Shown piece by piece: positions 10,261 through 19,764 of a DNA stretch of 64,000 bases. Numbering within the stretch: the stretch's first letter is position 1; every line of letters begins with the position of its first letter. The stretch comes from Sulfitobacter sp. SK012 (GTDB taxonomy: Bacteria; Pseudomonadota; Alphaproteobacteria; Rhodobacterales; Rhodobacteraceae). The stretch lies in the NCBI RefSeq assembly GCF_003352085.1, contig NZ_CP025804.1:682001-746000 (forward strand), written 5' to 3'. A program made the translations under genes and the position numbers. The notes under the pieces were generated by a model. The model saw nothing but the letters and a program-made list of their open reading frames with translations. It was not told the DNA's origin and did no database searches.

Positions 10261-11112
10261 TTAAATTTGGTCAGATTTTCTGGCGAGGCCCGTGAAATCA
10301 AACAACGCTGGATCAAGAAGATGCGAAGGGCGCGCATTTGTAAGAGCGCGGAATATCACTTGCCGACGGCCGGGGCTGTTGCGTTCCCACCCGTCCAAAA
10401 TCGCTTTGACTTGCTGGCGTTGCAGACCATCTTGAGACCCGCATAGATCGCAAGGAATTATGGGATAATTCATCGCGGTGCTGAATTTCTCGCAATCGAC
10501 CTCGGCGACATGGGCGAGGGGGCGGTAAACAAACAAATCACCCTCTTCATTCAAAAGCTTAGGTGGCATTGTTGCCAAACGCCCACCATGAAAGAGGTTC
10601 ATAAAAAACGTCTCAAGAATGTCGTCACGGTGATGGCCCAGAACAACGGCACTGCACCCTTCTTCACGAGCGACCCGGTACAGATTGCCGCGCCGCAACC
10701 GCGAACACATTGCGCAGAACGTTCGACCTTCGGGCGTTTTATCCATCACGATCGAATAGGTGTCTTGGTACTCAATCCTGTGCGGCACGCCCATCTTTTC
10801 GAGGAATTCTGGCAGCACAGTCGCGGGAAAGCCCGGCTGACCCTGATCCAAGTTACAGGCCAGAATATCAACGGGCAACAGTCCGCGCCACTGCAGCTCA
10901 TGCAGAATCGCCAGCAGCGTATAGCTGTCCTTGCCGCCCGACATGCACACCAACCAGCGCGGTTTCTTGCCGTTCTTTTCGGGCTCGATCATGCCGTATT
11001 GTTCAATTGCCTCGCGGGTATGGCGCACAAGACGTTTGCGGAGTTTCTTGAATTCCGTTGATTGAGGCGCGCCATTGAAGAGCGGGTGAATATCCTGAGG
11101 TTGATCGAGCAT
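10261..11112 (-). CDS. ttcA: tRNA 2-thiocytidine(32) synthetase TtcA
   Basis: Thiolates cytidine-32 in certain tRNAs using ATP and a [4Fe-4S] cluster. 283 residues with the PP-loop SGGKDS at 58-63 and cluster cysteines Cys133/Cys136 (CAMC) and Cys221/Cys224 (CDLC). Length is normal. Separated by about 85 bp from yidD upstream and by about 105 bp from the EAL gene downstream. Confidence 0.93.
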   Translation of the reverse strand: MLDQPQDIHPLFNGAPQSTEFKKLRKRLVRHTREAIEQYGMIEPEKNGKKPRWLVCMSGGKDSYTLLAILHELQWRGLLPVDILACNLDQGQPGFPATVLPEFLEKMGVPHRIEYQDTYSIVMDKTPEGRTFCAMCSRLRRGNLYRVAREEGCSAVVLGHHRDDILETFFMNLFHGGRLATMPPKLLNEEGDLFVYRPLAHVAEVDCEKFSTAMNYPIIPCDLCGSQDGLQRQQVKAILDGWERNSPGRRQVIFRALTNARPSHLLDPALFDFTGLARKSDQI

Positions 11113-11196
11113 GTTTGGTCCTTGATGGGGTTGGCTATCCCTATATCACGCGCGCGCTTTGTCGAAAGAACGAATGCGTAAAAGGATGTCGGTGCT

Positions 11197-11427
11197 CTAT
11201 TTTTTTTGCTCTGGTACGGGATCGTAGCCATCACCGCCCCAAGGGTGGCACCGCGCGATACGCCGCGCCGCAAGCCAGCCGCCTTTAACCGCGCCGTGTT
11301 CTTGAAGCGCTTCTAGGGCATATGCCGAACACGTCGGTTGGTAGCGGCAGTTGTGGCCAACCCATGGGCTGAACACCAATCGGTATGCCCGAACGGGTAA
11401 GGACAGAATAAAGGCCAGCGGGGTCAC
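11197..11427 (-). CDS. yidD: Membrane protein insertion efficiency factor YidD
   Basis: Small (76 residues) membrane-associated protein that assists YidC-dependent insertion. It shows the family hallmarks: [22 protein letters not shown] and the conserved GGDGYDPVP end. Translation starts at a GTG overlapping the rnpA stop by 4 bp (GTGA), so it is coupled to rnpA. Classic rpmH-rnpA-yidD order. Confidence 0.93.
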   Translation of the reverse strand: MTPLAFILSLPVRAYRLVFSPWVGHNCRYQPTCSAYALEALQEHGAVKGGWLAARRIARCHPWGGDGYDPVPEQKK

Positions 11428-11840
11428 TTTGACGCCCCATGCAAGATACCAAGCGCATGGGCCAGATCGCTTTGCAGATCGTCAAAGGCTTGAGTGGCTG
11501 TTGTTTCGCGGCGCCCGATCAAAACATAATCATGACCCGGCTGCCCACCTTGCAGCAGGATAAGGCGTGCCGCTTCGCGCAGCCGCCGCTTTGCCCGGTT
11601 GCGCGCCACGGCATTGCCGACTTTCTTAGAACAGGTGTAGCCAATGCGGATGCCCGGTGCCTCACCTTCAGGGCGGGCGATCATCTGTAGGACAAACCCA
11701 GCTTTCGCTACTCGCTTGCCTCGCGCGGCGCGCAGAAAATCGCTGCGATTCTTGAGAACCTGCAAACGCAACGACACCGCCGGAGAGTTTTCCTCTTGGG
11801 GGGCGGGTAAGCCTTCCAAAGGGAGATCCGGCGGTGTCAT
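11424..11840 (-). CDS. rnpA: Ribonuclease P protein component
   Basis: Protein subunit of RNase P, which trims the 5' ends of pre-tRNAs. 138 residues, with the RNR motif region [19 protein letters not shown] and the upstream FXXXR-type strand ([13 protein letters not shown]). The N-terminus is about 25 residues longer than in many homologues. The Met at 11840 begins [11 protein letters not shown], and no nearer Met precedes the conserved core. Lies 26 bp downstream of rpmH. Confidence 0.93.
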   Translation of the reverse strand: MTPPDLPLEGLPAPQEENSPAVSLRLQVLKNRSDFLRAARGKRVAKAGFVLQMIARPEGEAPGIRIGYTCSKKVGNAVARNRAKRRLREAARLILLQGGQPGHDYVLIGRRETTATQAFDDLQSDLAHALGILHGASK

Positions 11841-11866
11841 GTTGGTTCCGTCAATCTAAGTCGCAA

Positions 11867-12001
11867 TTAAGCGCTCAGCTTGCTCCGGCCTTGGGCGCGG
11901 CGCGCATTGATGATCTTGCGACCAGCTTTAGTTGCCATCCGCGAACGGAAGCCATGCCGGCGCTTGCGCACGAGGTTAGAAGGTTGAAAGGTGCGTTTCA
12001 T
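11867..12001 (-). CDS. rpmH: 50S ribosomal protein L34
   Basis: 44-residue highly basic ribosomal protein, read directly from the minus strand: starts [18 protein letters not shown] and ends GRSKLSA. It matches the universally conserved L34 pattern with the normal length. First gene of the rpmH-rnpA-yidD unit. The AT-richer stretch at 12070-12290, between rpmH and the divergent VTT gene, must hold both promoters, but I could not single out a convincing pair of boxes. Confidence 0.96.
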   Translation of the reverse strand: MKRTFQPSNLVRKRRHGFRSRMATKAGRKIINARRAQGRSKLSA

Positions 12002-12292
12002 CGCGCCATCTCCACAAATACGTCACAGCGCGGAATCGGTTCCACGCCTCAATTCAGAACCGTGCTCTAAAGCGGGCTGGGGCCCAAGTCAAACCCCATG
12101 TGCGTGAAAAATTGCATCCTTTGCAACAATTTCCCCAAAATGACCTCCCATATGTTTCAATCAGCTTAGCGGGGCCTTCAAACCAGCTTTTAGCCTACAC
12201 AAGGGATCAACCACCCGTGAAGTCCCTGTCCTAATGACCGAAAAAAGAGCATCTCTTGTTTTTTGCCCAGACGCAGGGACCAAAGCTAGAAA

Positions 12293-13036
12293 ATGAGTGA
12301 CATGACACAGCCGACCGAACAGAAATCCGCCTTGGCGCGTTATGCGCCGATAGCGATCATTACAGTGGTGGCGATTATCGGGGCGTTCGTCCTTGGCGAT
12401 TATATCAGCTTTGAGGCACTGCGCGACAACCGCGAAGCGTTGATTGCCTTTCGGGACAACAACTATGTCCTAACGGCACTCGCCTTTATCGGGATCTATA
12501 TCCTGATCGTGGGGTTTTCATTACCCGGTGCGGCGATCGCAACGCTGACGGGCGGTTTTCTGTTTGGTTGGGGTTTTGGCACCGTGTTCAATATCGCGGG
12601 CGCGTCGCTCGGGGCGACGGTGATATTCCTCGCGGCGCGTTACGGTCTTGGCGAAAAACTGAAGGCGCGTATGGACGCATCTGAGGGCATGGTGCGCAAG
12701 ATCAAGGATGGAATCGACGAAAACCAATGGTCGATGTTGTTTTTCATTCGGTTGGTGCCGGTGGTTCCTTTCTTTGTGGCAAACCTGATTCCGGCATTTC
12801 TGGGCGTGCCGCTGTCGCGATTCGTGATTTCGACGGTGATTGGGATCATTCCGGGTTCGCTGGTGTTAACCTCGGTTGGGGCAGGGTTGGGCGAGGTGTT
12901 TGCCAAGGGTGAAACGCCCAACTTAGGCCTTATCTTTGAACCGCATATTCTGCTGCCGATCTTGGGCCTTTGCGCGTTGTCGCTGCTGCCCGTTGCTCTA
13001 AAGGCCGTGACTGGCAAGAAAGACCTGCTGAAATGA
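12293..13036 (+). CDS. TVP38/TMEM64-family (VTT) inner-membrane protein
   Basis: 247-residue polytopic membrane protein with a VTT/DedA-type core: a glycine-rich re-entrant segment (SLPGAAIATLTGGFLFGWGFGTVFNIAGASLGATVIFLAARYGLG) and RLVPVVPFFVANLIPAFLGVPLSRF. Family members are lipid scramblase or transporter-like, but the substrate here is unknown. The stop codon overlaps the start of the following flavoprotein (ATGA), a pairing common in proteobacteria that suggests a joint function. Confidence 0.85.
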   Translation: MSDMTQPTEQKSALARYAPIAIITVVAIIGAFVLGDYISFEALRDNREALIAFRDNNYVLTALAFIGIYILIVGFSLPGAAIATLTGGFLFGWGFGTVFNIAGASLGATVIFLAARYGLGEKLKARMDASEGMVRKIKDGIDENQWSMLFFIRLVPVVPFFVANLIPAFLGVPLSRFVISTVIGIIPGSLVLTSVGAGLGEVFAKGETPNLGLIFEPHILLPILGLCALSLLPVALKAVTGKKDLLK

Positions 13037-14451
13037 AATGTATCAAGACAGATGTCCTTATCATCGGTGCTGGTTCTGGCGGACTTTCTGTGGCGGCAGG
13101 GGCTGTGCAGATGGGGGCTGATGTGGTTTTGCTGGAAGGCCACAAGATGGGTGGCGATTGCCTCAACTATGGCTGTGTCCCGTCCAAAGCACTGATTGCT
13201 TCGGGTAAGGCGGCGTATGGCCAGCAACATTCTGCGCAGTACGGCGTCGCGGATGGGCCGGGCGATGTGGATTATGCAGCGGCAAAAGACCATGTGGCCG
13301 ATGTCATTGCGCAGATCGCTCCGCTCGATAGTGTGGAACGCTTTGAAGGCCTTGGCGTGACAGTGATCCAAGAATTCGGCCGTTTTATCTCAGAAACCGA
13401 AGTGCAAGCGGGCGACACTGTAATCACGGCGCGACGTATTGTGATTGCGACTGGATCATCGCCGTTGGTGCCGCCCATTCCGGGGCTTGAGAATGTGCCC
13501 TTCGAGACGAATGAGACCCTGTTCGAGTTGCGCGAAAAGCCAAAACACTTGTTGATCATCGGCGGTGGACCAATCGGGCTGGAAATGGCGCAGGCGCATA
13601 TCCGCATAGGCTGCAAAGTGACCGTGATCGAAGGTGCCAAAGCGTTGGGCAAGGATGATCCAGAGCTCGCAGCGATTGTGCTTGATACGCTGCGTGATGA
13701 AGGTGTTGAGATTGCGGAGGACGCGATGGCTGCAGAAATTCGCGGCAAAGCAGGCGCAATTGAAGTGGAGGCCAAAGATGGCCGCGTCTTTAAGGGCTCG
13801 CACTTGTTGATGGCCGTTGGGCGTAAAACCAACACAGACAAGCTGGACCTCGAGAAGGCAGGCATTGAACGGACTAAAACGGGCATCAAAGTGGACGCAT
13901 CCCTGCGCACGACCCACCGCAAGGTTTATGCGATTGGTGATGTGGCAGGTGGGCTGCAATTTACCCATGTGGCGGGCTATCATGCCGGTGTCATTATCCG
14001 CTCGATGCTCTTTGCATTGCCTTCTAAAGCAAAGATCAGCCACATACCTTGGGCGACCTACACGGACCCCGAGCTGGCGCAGGTCGGGTTGACCGAAGCG
14101 CAGGCGAAAGAGGTTCATGGCGCGTCGCTAGAAGTGGTTCGTTTTCACTACGCGCATAACGATCGCGCGATTGCGGAACGCAAAACTAAGGGCTTTATCA
14201 AGGTGATGGTGGTCAAGGGACGGCCAGTTGGAGCTTCGATTGTTGGGTATCAGGCAGGAGAGTTGATCAGTCTTTGGGCGCTGGCACTGGCAAACCGCAT
14301 GAAGATGAGCCAGATTGCCGCAATGGTTGCCCCTTATCCCACCATCGGCGAAGTTAATAAGCGTGCAGCAGGTGCCTATTTCAGCCCGCGACTGTTTGAA
14401 AACGATATCGTCAAACGGGTTGTGGGGCTGGTGCAGCGTTTTATTCCGTAG
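13033..14451 (+). CDS. FAD-dependent pyridine nucleotide-disulfide oxidoreductase (mercuric reductase/LpdA-like)
   Basis: 472-residue class-I flavoprotein. FAD-binding GAGSGG is at 12-17, the redox-active disulfide Cys43-x4-Cys48 lies in GGDCLNYGCVPSK, and the NAD(P)-binding segment is IIGGGPIGLEMAQ. It resembles mercuric reductase and dihydrolipoamide dehydrogenase but belongs to the VTT-linked subgroup. The C-terminal dimer segment reads VAPYPTIGEVNKR, so the catalytic His of the His-Glu pair is replaced by Tyr/Pro, arguing against a normal LpdA. Start chosen at the ATGA overlap with the VTT gene. Confidence 0.85.
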   Translation: MKCIKTDVLIIGAGSGGLSVAAGAVQMGADVVLLEGHKMGGDCLNYGCVPSKALIASGKAAYGQQHSAQYGVADGPGDVDYAAAKDHVADVIAQIAPLDSVERFEGLGVTVIQEFGRFISETEVQAGDTVITARRIVIATGSSPLVPPIPGLENVPFETNETLFELREKPKHLLIIGGGPIGLEMAQAHIRIGCKVTVIEGAKALGKDDPELAAIVLDTLRDEGVEIAEDAMAAEIRGKAGAIEVEAKDGRVFKGSHLLMAVGRKTNTDKLDLEKAGIERTKTGIKVDASLRTTHRKVYAIGDVAGGLQFTHVAGYHAGVIIRSMLFALPSKAKISHIPWATYTDPELAQVGLTEAQAKEVHGASLEVVRFHYAHNDRAIAERKTKGFIKVMVVKGRPVGASIVGYQAGELISLWALALANRMKMSQIAAMVAPYPTIGEVNKRAAGAYFSPRLFENDIVKRVVGLVQRFIP

Positions 14452-14457
14452 GGTCAG

Positions 14458-15843
14458 ATGTTTAATTCCCTCTCAGGCAGACTGCTAATCTTAACCACCA
14501 TCTTTGTGATGTTGGCTGAAGTCATGATATTTGTGCCGTCGATCGCGCGGTTCCGCGAGGACTATATGCTTGGTCGGCTTGAATTGGCGCAGGTGGCCTC
14601 GCTCGCGCTTTTGGCCGATGACATGCTGGATGAGGAACTCGAGGCCGAATTGCTGAGCAACGCGGGTGTGTTCAACGTGGTGCTGCGCCGCAATGAGGTG
14701 CGCCAGTTGATGTTGAGCTCCCCAATGCCACAAGCCATAGCAGCCACGTTTGACCTGCGCGACGCCACTGCGATGGTGTTGATCCGGGATGCAATGATGC
14801 GGTTACTGAATGTCGAGGATGAAGTGATCAGGGTCATTGGCGCACCTACCCAAGATGCGGGTCTGCTGATCGAAATCACGGTAGAAAGCCAGCCAATGCG
14901 CGCGGCCATGCTTGATTACGGCATACGCATCCTGATCCTTTCGGCGGTGATCTCGATCGTAACCGCCTTTTTGCTGTTCATCGCGATGCGTGTGTTTTTG
15001 GTTAAGCCGATCAAGGGCGTTGTAGGCCACATGCAGCGCTATGCTGCGGCTCCTGAGGACGCACGGCGCATTATCACCCCAACTGCTGGTGTGCGCGAGT
15101 TGCGCGAGGCCGAAGAAGCGTTGAAGTCCCTACAGACCGAGTTGACGCAGGCCCTGCGCCAAAAGGAACGCCTTGCGCAGCTTGGCTCTGCCGTGAGTAA
15201 AATCAGCCATGACCTGCGCAATATCCTAACCTCCGCACAGTTGTTTACCGACCGGATTGAGATGTCCGAGGACCCAACGGTCAAACGGATGGCTCCCAAG
15301 CTTGTTGGCTCGATTACGCGGGCTGTGCATTTGTGCGAATCAACGTTGGCCTTTGGGAAGGCCGAAGAGCCAAGCCCGACGCTGACAATGGTGCGGTTGG
15401 CAGAGTTGGCGGAGGATGTCATCGACAGCGAGCGTTTGGCGGCGGCGGATCATGATTTGAGCTTTGCCGTTGATATATCACCCCAGATGATGGTGCGTGC
15501 TGATCCGGAACAGTTGCACCGTGTGCTTGCCAACCTGATCCGCAACGCCCGCCAAGCGATCATGGTCCATGGTGCATCCGGTGAGATTGCGCTGTCTGCC
15601 GAAGAGACAGACCTGCATTGGGCGATTGAGATTAGAGATACAGGGCCCGGCCTGCCTGCCAAGGCGCAAGAGCATCTGTTTACCCCTTTTCAAGGGGGCG
15701 CGCGCAAAGGCGGCAGTGGTTTGGGGCTGGTCATCTCAGCCGAGCTGGTGCGCGGTCACGGTGGCACGCTTCATCTGGCTGAAACGGGCGAGGCTGGTAC
15801 ATGCTTCCGAATTGTCCTGCCCAAAGGCAATGGCACCGTCTAG
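14458..15843 (+). CDS. Membrane-bound sensor histidine kinase
   Basis: 461 residues. N-terminal transmembrane segment at about 7-28, a periplasmic sensor region to about 155, second transmembrane segment (ILILSAVISIVTAFLLFIAMRVF), a HAMP-like linker, then the dimerisation helix with phospho-acceptor His251 in ISHDLRNIL. The ATPase domain has an N-box (LANLIRNARQAI), DTGPGL at about 394-399 and GGSGLGL. The start codon is 6 bp after the flavoprotein stop, so it may be cotranscribed with the VTT-flavoprotein pair. No response regulator gene is adjacent. Confidence 0.88.
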   Translation: MFNSLSGRLLILTTIFVMLAEVMIFVPSIARFREDYMLGRLELAQVASLALLADDMLDEELEAELLSNAGVFNVVLRRNEVRQLMLSSPMPQAIAATFDLRDATAMVLIRDAMMRLLNVEDEVIRVIGAPTQDAGLLIEITVESQPMRAAMLDYGIRILILSAVISIVTAFLLFIAMRVFLVKPIKGVVGHMQRYAAAPEDARRIITPTAGVRELREAEEALKSLQTELTQALRQKERLAQLGSAVSKISHDLRNILTSAQLFTDRIEMSEDPTVKRMAPKLVGSITRAVHLCESTLAFGKAEEPSPTLTMVRLAELAEDVIDSERLAAADHDLSFAVDISPQMMVRADPEQLHRVLANLIRNARQAIMVHGASGEIALSAEETDLHWAIEIRDTGPGLPAKAQEHLFTPFQGGARKGGSGLGLVISAELVRGHGGTLHLAETGEAGTCFRIVLPKGNGTV

Positions 15844-15929
15844 CGGGGCGACCTCTTTTGTGCGTCTTGGTAATTCTCCCAAAGAGGGACTTGCAAACCC
15901 CGCCGCTGGCTACTAAACCGCCGCTTAGT

Positions 15930-16006
15930 GGACCGATAGCTCAGCTGGATAGAGTACCTGACTACGAATCAGGGGGTCGCAGGTTCGAATCCTGCTCGGT
16001 TCACCA
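15930..16006 (+). tRNA. tRNA-Arg (anticodon ACG)
   Basis: A 77-nt cloverleaf can be drawn. Acceptor stem GGACCGA pairs with TCGGTTC, the anticodon stem CCTGA/TCAGG encloses loop CTACGAA with anticodon ACG at 15964-15966, and the T-loop is GGTTCGAATCC. The CCA end is encoded. Located at the junction between core genes and DNA rich in mobile elements; it is a likely integration site because a tyrosine-integrase remnant lies 0.2 kb downstream. Confidence 0.97.
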
Positions 16007-16213
16007 TTAAATCAATAACTTAGCGAGCGCCTCCCGCGAGGCGCGAAATATTCAGCGAGACATCCAGCGAGACAACCGATCAATTCGAGGGTCTGCTGGT
16101 CGACGCAAAACAGACCCGCCATTGCTGACGGGCCTGCTTCAAACTCTGCTTATCTTCGTAGCATCGCCTAATGTGCTATTTCGGCTGTTCACTGTCTGAG
16201 ATCAGCTGCGCGG

Positions 16214-16567
16214 TCACCGGCTTTCTCCTGACGTGTTTACCAAAGCGATGACGGTATCACGTGTGTTTTCAGTAAGTTCGAACTGAACTGGTTTCTTGGT
16301 CTTGCTCTGGATCACCGAAACCCGTTCACGAACGCGATCATCTTTGACCAAATCGATCACGGTGAGTTTGACCAGATCGCAGCCACGCAGCTTGCTATCA
16401 ATCGCAACGTTAAACAGCGCCAGATCACGAAGAAAACCTGCAAATTCGAGCCTTGCGCGGATGGCCCATACTTGTTTGGGAAGCAACGGTCGTTTCTGAC
16501 CGATGATCCGACCTTTGTTCCATGCTTTGCGCTTCGGGGTCACTGCTGGAAGTTGTACTCTTGGCAT
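16214..16567 (-). pseudogene. Tyrosine recombinase/integrase, truncated after N-terminal part
   Basis: About 117 residues starting MPRVQLPAVTPKRKAWNKG after a GGAGGGC ribosome-binding site. The segment RARLEFAGFLRDLALFNVAIDSKLRGCDLVKLTV ... RVRERVSVIQSKTKKPVQFELTENTRD matches the start of a phage-type integrase family common in alphaproteobacterial islands. It holds the first catalytic region (LRGCDL). The second half, with the RxxR...Y catalytic residues, is absent: the frame ends at VNTSGESR. It points toward the tRNA-Arg 3' end. Judged non-functional. Confidence 0.8.
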
Positions 16568-16701
16568 AATATGCCCTCCAATCCTCCCTCCATGCCCAGA
16601 CGTCAGCACGGCGCTGACGACCAGATCATAGCATCGAGTTGAATGGCCGTTCTCAGACGCGCTTTGAATGCGGTATTTCTGCCGGTGCGTAAGGCCGCTA
16701 C

Positions 16702-18245
16702 GAGCCCATTCTGTTGAAAAACAACGTGTTGCGAGCGCAGAAAGTCAGCTCTGAAACACAGTGCAAGCGCCTTTCTGGTTAGGTTTTTCGCGCTTGCTGC
16801 GGTGCAGGAAAGATCTTGGCCAGTTTGCGGAGGTTTTGGGCGGTGGCGGCGAGTAGAAATTCGTCATTTACACCGCATGGGCCACGTAATCGGAGTCGAC
16901 CGAGGCCGAGAATACGTTTGAGGTGTGCGAAGAGCATTTCGACCTTCTTCCTGAGCCTCATCGCAATCGCGTATTCATCAGTTTTGGCCAAATCCCTAGC
17001 AACTTGGCGGGCTTCTTCGTGTTCTTCACGGGTGATCGCTCTGGCGTCTGCGTTGGGGCAGCACTTCGATTTTGAGGGACAGACCTGACACGTCAGTTTC
17101 AGCGCACGATACTTCGCCGTGCCTTTGCCCGTCGGGCCCTGGTTCGGATCAGAATAGTTGCGGTGAAACTGCTTGAGCGCGTGACCCTCGGGGCAGATGT
17201 ATTGATCGTTCTCGGCATCCCAGTCGAAATCTGTACGTATCCACGTGCCATCGGGGCGTCCAGCCTTGTCGTTCACCGGGATGTAAGGGTCGATCTTACG
17301 ATCAACGAGCCAGCCGAGCATTGGGCCTGAGCCATAGGCGGTGTCGGCGATCATCCAATCCGGGACCAGATCGAATTTGTCTTTCACCCGCGTCAGCATG
17401 ATTTTTGTTGATCCAACCTCGGCTTGCCGGATGGATCGGGTGGGCTCTACGTCCAAGATAACACCGTGATCCGTGTCGATCAGGTAATTGCCGGAATAGC
17501 TAAAGAAAGCAGGACCTTTCCGCGCCGCCGTCCACTGACTGGCCGGGTCCGAATGCGAGGTGAACTTCGGCCGGACCCTGCTGGCAGCGCCAAATGCGGC
17601 CTCGTCGAGCGTGTCGAGATACTCGCGCACGGCGCGCGACGCATCAGCCGGATCGATGTGCGTTGCGTCCCATTCTTCCTTCGGCGTGGAGTTCTGCTTG
17701 TTCGCATCGGCTTCGATCAGGCTGGCATCAATCGCCATCCGCTGACCGCTGACTAGGCCTTCAGAGATGCACCGCGCGACGGTTGTTTCGAACAGATGCC
17801 GCAGCAGTTCGCTATCGCGAAAACGCCCATGTAGGTTCTTGGAAAAAATCGAGTGATCGGGAACGCGATCGCTCAGATCGAGGCGGCAGAACCAACGGTA
17901 AGCAAGGTTCAGATGCACTTCATCACATAGACGCCGTTCAGACCGGATGCCAAAGCAATATCCGACCAGCAGCATACGGATCAGTAATTCAGGATCGACC
18001 GACGGACGGCCAGTGTGGCTGTAAAAATCTGCAAGATGGGCACGGATGCTGCTCAGGTCGACGAACCGGTCGATGGATCGAAGCAGGTGGTCTTGCGGGA
18101 CGTGACCCTCAAGCGAGAACTCGTAGAACAACGCGCCTTGCGCCTCTTGCTTCGGTCCCAACATCGCAGTTCCCCCCACAGAATAGGAGAATTGAATCAG
18201 CGAACGGACCTCAAATCAACAATAGTTTTTCAACAAAATAAGCCC
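16702..18245 (-). mobile_element. IS1182-family insertion sequence
   Basis: The element is bounded by imperfect inverted repeats: 16702-16722 on the left and 18225-18245 on the right agree at about 17 of 21 positions, sharing the core TGTTGAAAAAC. It contains one transposase gene on the minus strand. I did not find an obvious target duplication. It lies just inside the putative island edge at tRNA-Arg. Confidence 0.75.
16779..18164 (-). CDS. IS1182-family transposase
   Basis: 461-residue DDE transposase. It begins MLGPKQEAQGALFYEFSLEGHVPQDHLLRSIDRFVDLSSIR, a pattern typical of the family's N-terminal DUF772 region. Then come DASLIEADANK (first Asp), a middle region with MIADTAYGSG (second Asp), a Cys cluster (ICPEGH, CQVCPSKSKCCPN), and the end region RKKVEMLFAHLKRILGLGRLRLRG (catalytic Glu). 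Start chosen at the ATG with a GGGGGGA ribosome-binding site 6 bp upstream, rather than an in-frame GTG 15 bp earlier. It appears intact. Confidence 0.9.
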   Translation of the reverse strand: MLGPKQEAQGALFYEFSLEGHVPQDHLLRSIDRFVDLSSIRAHLADFYSHTGRPSVDPELLIRMLLVGYCFGIRSERRLCDEVHLNLAYRWFCRLDLSDRVPDHSIFSKNLHGRFRDSELLRHLFETTVARCISEGLVSGQRMAIDASLIEADANKQNSTPKEEWDATHIDPADASRAVREYLDTLDEAAFGAASRVRPKFTSHSDPASQWTAARKGPAFFSYSGNYLIDTDHGVILDVEPTRSIRQAEVGSTKIMLTRVKDKFDLVPDWMIADTAYGSGPMLGWLVDRKIDPYIPVNDKAGRPDGTWIRTDFDWDAENDQYICPEGHALKQFHRNYSDPNQGPTGKGTAKYRALKLTCQVCPSKSKCCPNADARAITREEHEEARQVARDLAKTDEYAIAMRLRKKVEMLFAHLKRILGLGRLRLRGPCGVNDEFLLAATAQNLRKLAKIFPAPQQARKT

Positions 18246-18391
18246 ATAACGACGAATGCTGCGTCTCGCTCGAACTGGCGCTATGCGCGGTAAGCGGAAT
18301 ATCTCCGTTCAAACGCATGACCCAAACGAAGCGCTCATTTCCAGCCTTAATTGCTGTTGGCTTTCAACCAGTTCGCTTCCTACGGTTCAAT

Positions 18392-19441
18392 TCAATCATT
18401 GAGCAAGTGCTCAGACACCCAATCGGCCGCTTTGCTAACAGCAACTCTTGACTCGGGTGATTTCGGCAAAGCCGCCATAAAGACGTGCGGCATCCCCTCA
18501 TAAAGATCGAGTTTCACTACCTGCCCGGCCTGATCCAATGCTTGGTAGAGCCTTACAAAATTGCTGAGGAAAATCTCCTTGATGCCACCTTGGATAAGCG
18601 TTGGCGGGAAGCCCTTTGTAAAGTCGCCGTAAACCGGAGAGACGTAAGGGTGCCGGTGGTCCGTTTTATCGGCATAAGCCAGAGCCGAAGGACCGAGGAC
18701 GTCCTGGTATGTGAAGAACGGCTCGGCATCCCGGAGCGTCACATAGCTATCCCCAGTCTCAGAGATATCGGCCCAAGGCGACCAGAGAACCAATGCTGCG
18801 GGCATTTCCATGCCCTGATCACGCATCTTCAAGACACTGCCGGCCGAGAGGCCACCGCCTGCAGAGTCACCGTAGAGCACGATATCGGAAGCCGCAAATT
18901 CTTGCTCATCAAGAGCGGTGAAAACGGATAGGACCTGATCTGTGGTCTCTTGCCACCTGGAATGTGGCGCCAGAGTGTAGTCTACGGCCATGACTGTCAG
19001 ACCCGTTTCATCAGCAAGTAAGATCGCCGAGGTGATCGCACCTCTGGCGGAGTTGAAGACATAGGCACCACCATGTAGGTAAACTGCGATCTTGTCGTTG
19101 CGTGCCAGTTTGTCAGGTGTGACTTCGACCGTTGGGACGCCGCCAAGTGTGATATCCCAAAGCGTGCCGTTGAACGCCTCAACGAACGGTGCCGCAGCTT
19201 TGATCTTTGCGGTAATGTCGGTGTCCTGCAGTGCTTGCCACGCTTGCACATCATCCGGGGAAGGCACCGCCGCGTCCCGCCCTTGGCCGAGTGCGGAAAG
19301 CACTGCGCTCCATTCAGACGAGATTGTATCCGGCGCGTGCGCCCACAGGGGCTCAGCATCTTGAGCAAGGGATACTGTTGCGACATGTGCGACGGCGGCG
19401 GCACTTACAGTGAGTAAAAGTGGGCGTTTGAGCTGCTTCAA
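18392..19441 (-). CDS. Exported alpha/beta-hydrolase (HSL/esterase-lipase family)
   Basis: 349 residues with an N-terminal signal peptide (to about residue 27, ...ATVSLAQ), so probably periplasmic. Hormone-sensitive-lipase-type signatures: oxyanion-hole motif HGG at 123-125 and nucleophile motif GDSAGG at 191-196 (Ser193). The C-terminal His is in EGMPHVF; an acidic residue about 30 positions before it would complete the triad. Likely a carboxylesterase; substrate unknown. Isolated gene on the minus strand. Confidence 0.85.
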   Translation of the reverse strand: MKQLKRPLLLTVSAAAVAHVATVSLAQDAEPLWAHAPDTISSEWSAVLSALGQGRDAAVPSPDDVQAWQALQDTDITAKIKAAAPFVEAFNGTLWDITLGGVPTVEVTPDKLARNDKIAVYLHGGAYVFNSARGAITSAILLADETGLTVMAVDYTLAPHSRWQETTDQVLSVFTALDEQEFAASDIVLYGDSAGGGLSAGSVLKMRDQGMEMPAALVLWSPWADISETGDSYVTLRDAEPFFTYQDVLGPSALAYADKTDHRHPYVSPVYGDFTKGFPPTLIQGGIKEIFLSNFVRLYQALDQAGQVVKLDLYEGMPHVFMAALPKSPESRVAVSKAADWVSEHLLND

Positions 19442-19764
19442 GGTGAATACACTCCCAATCTGTTCTCAGGTCACGTCCTAACCAATGTGGTTCGGTCGTG
19501 ACCTTTATCAGCATTAGGCAGAAAAGTCTGCAACGCGGTAATAGGCCTCCCTTACATCGCTGCACTTTTGGCAAACGTCCACATTCATTGCTGTGGTGCG
19601 TCGAAATTATCGGAATGGTCAGGACAACCGGTTTGCTGCGTGAGCGAAGGATGCGAATTCAATCCGGCTGCCAAGGGCTCGACTCAGTCATCTGAGGGGT
19701 TCTGTCAGGCATCAGTGTGGTCGGCAGGTCGAACGACCGAGACGTGGGACGAAGCCGTCATTCT
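19442..19764. other. 323-bp stretch without recognisable gene
   Basis: Only short overlapping frames with no family resemblance. Contains fragments of the degenerate repeat type seen again near 20.5, 21.5, 42.5 and 43.3 kb (for example gcgaaggatgcgaattc). The upstream region of the esterase gene, and hence its promoter, must lie here. Confidence 0.5.
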
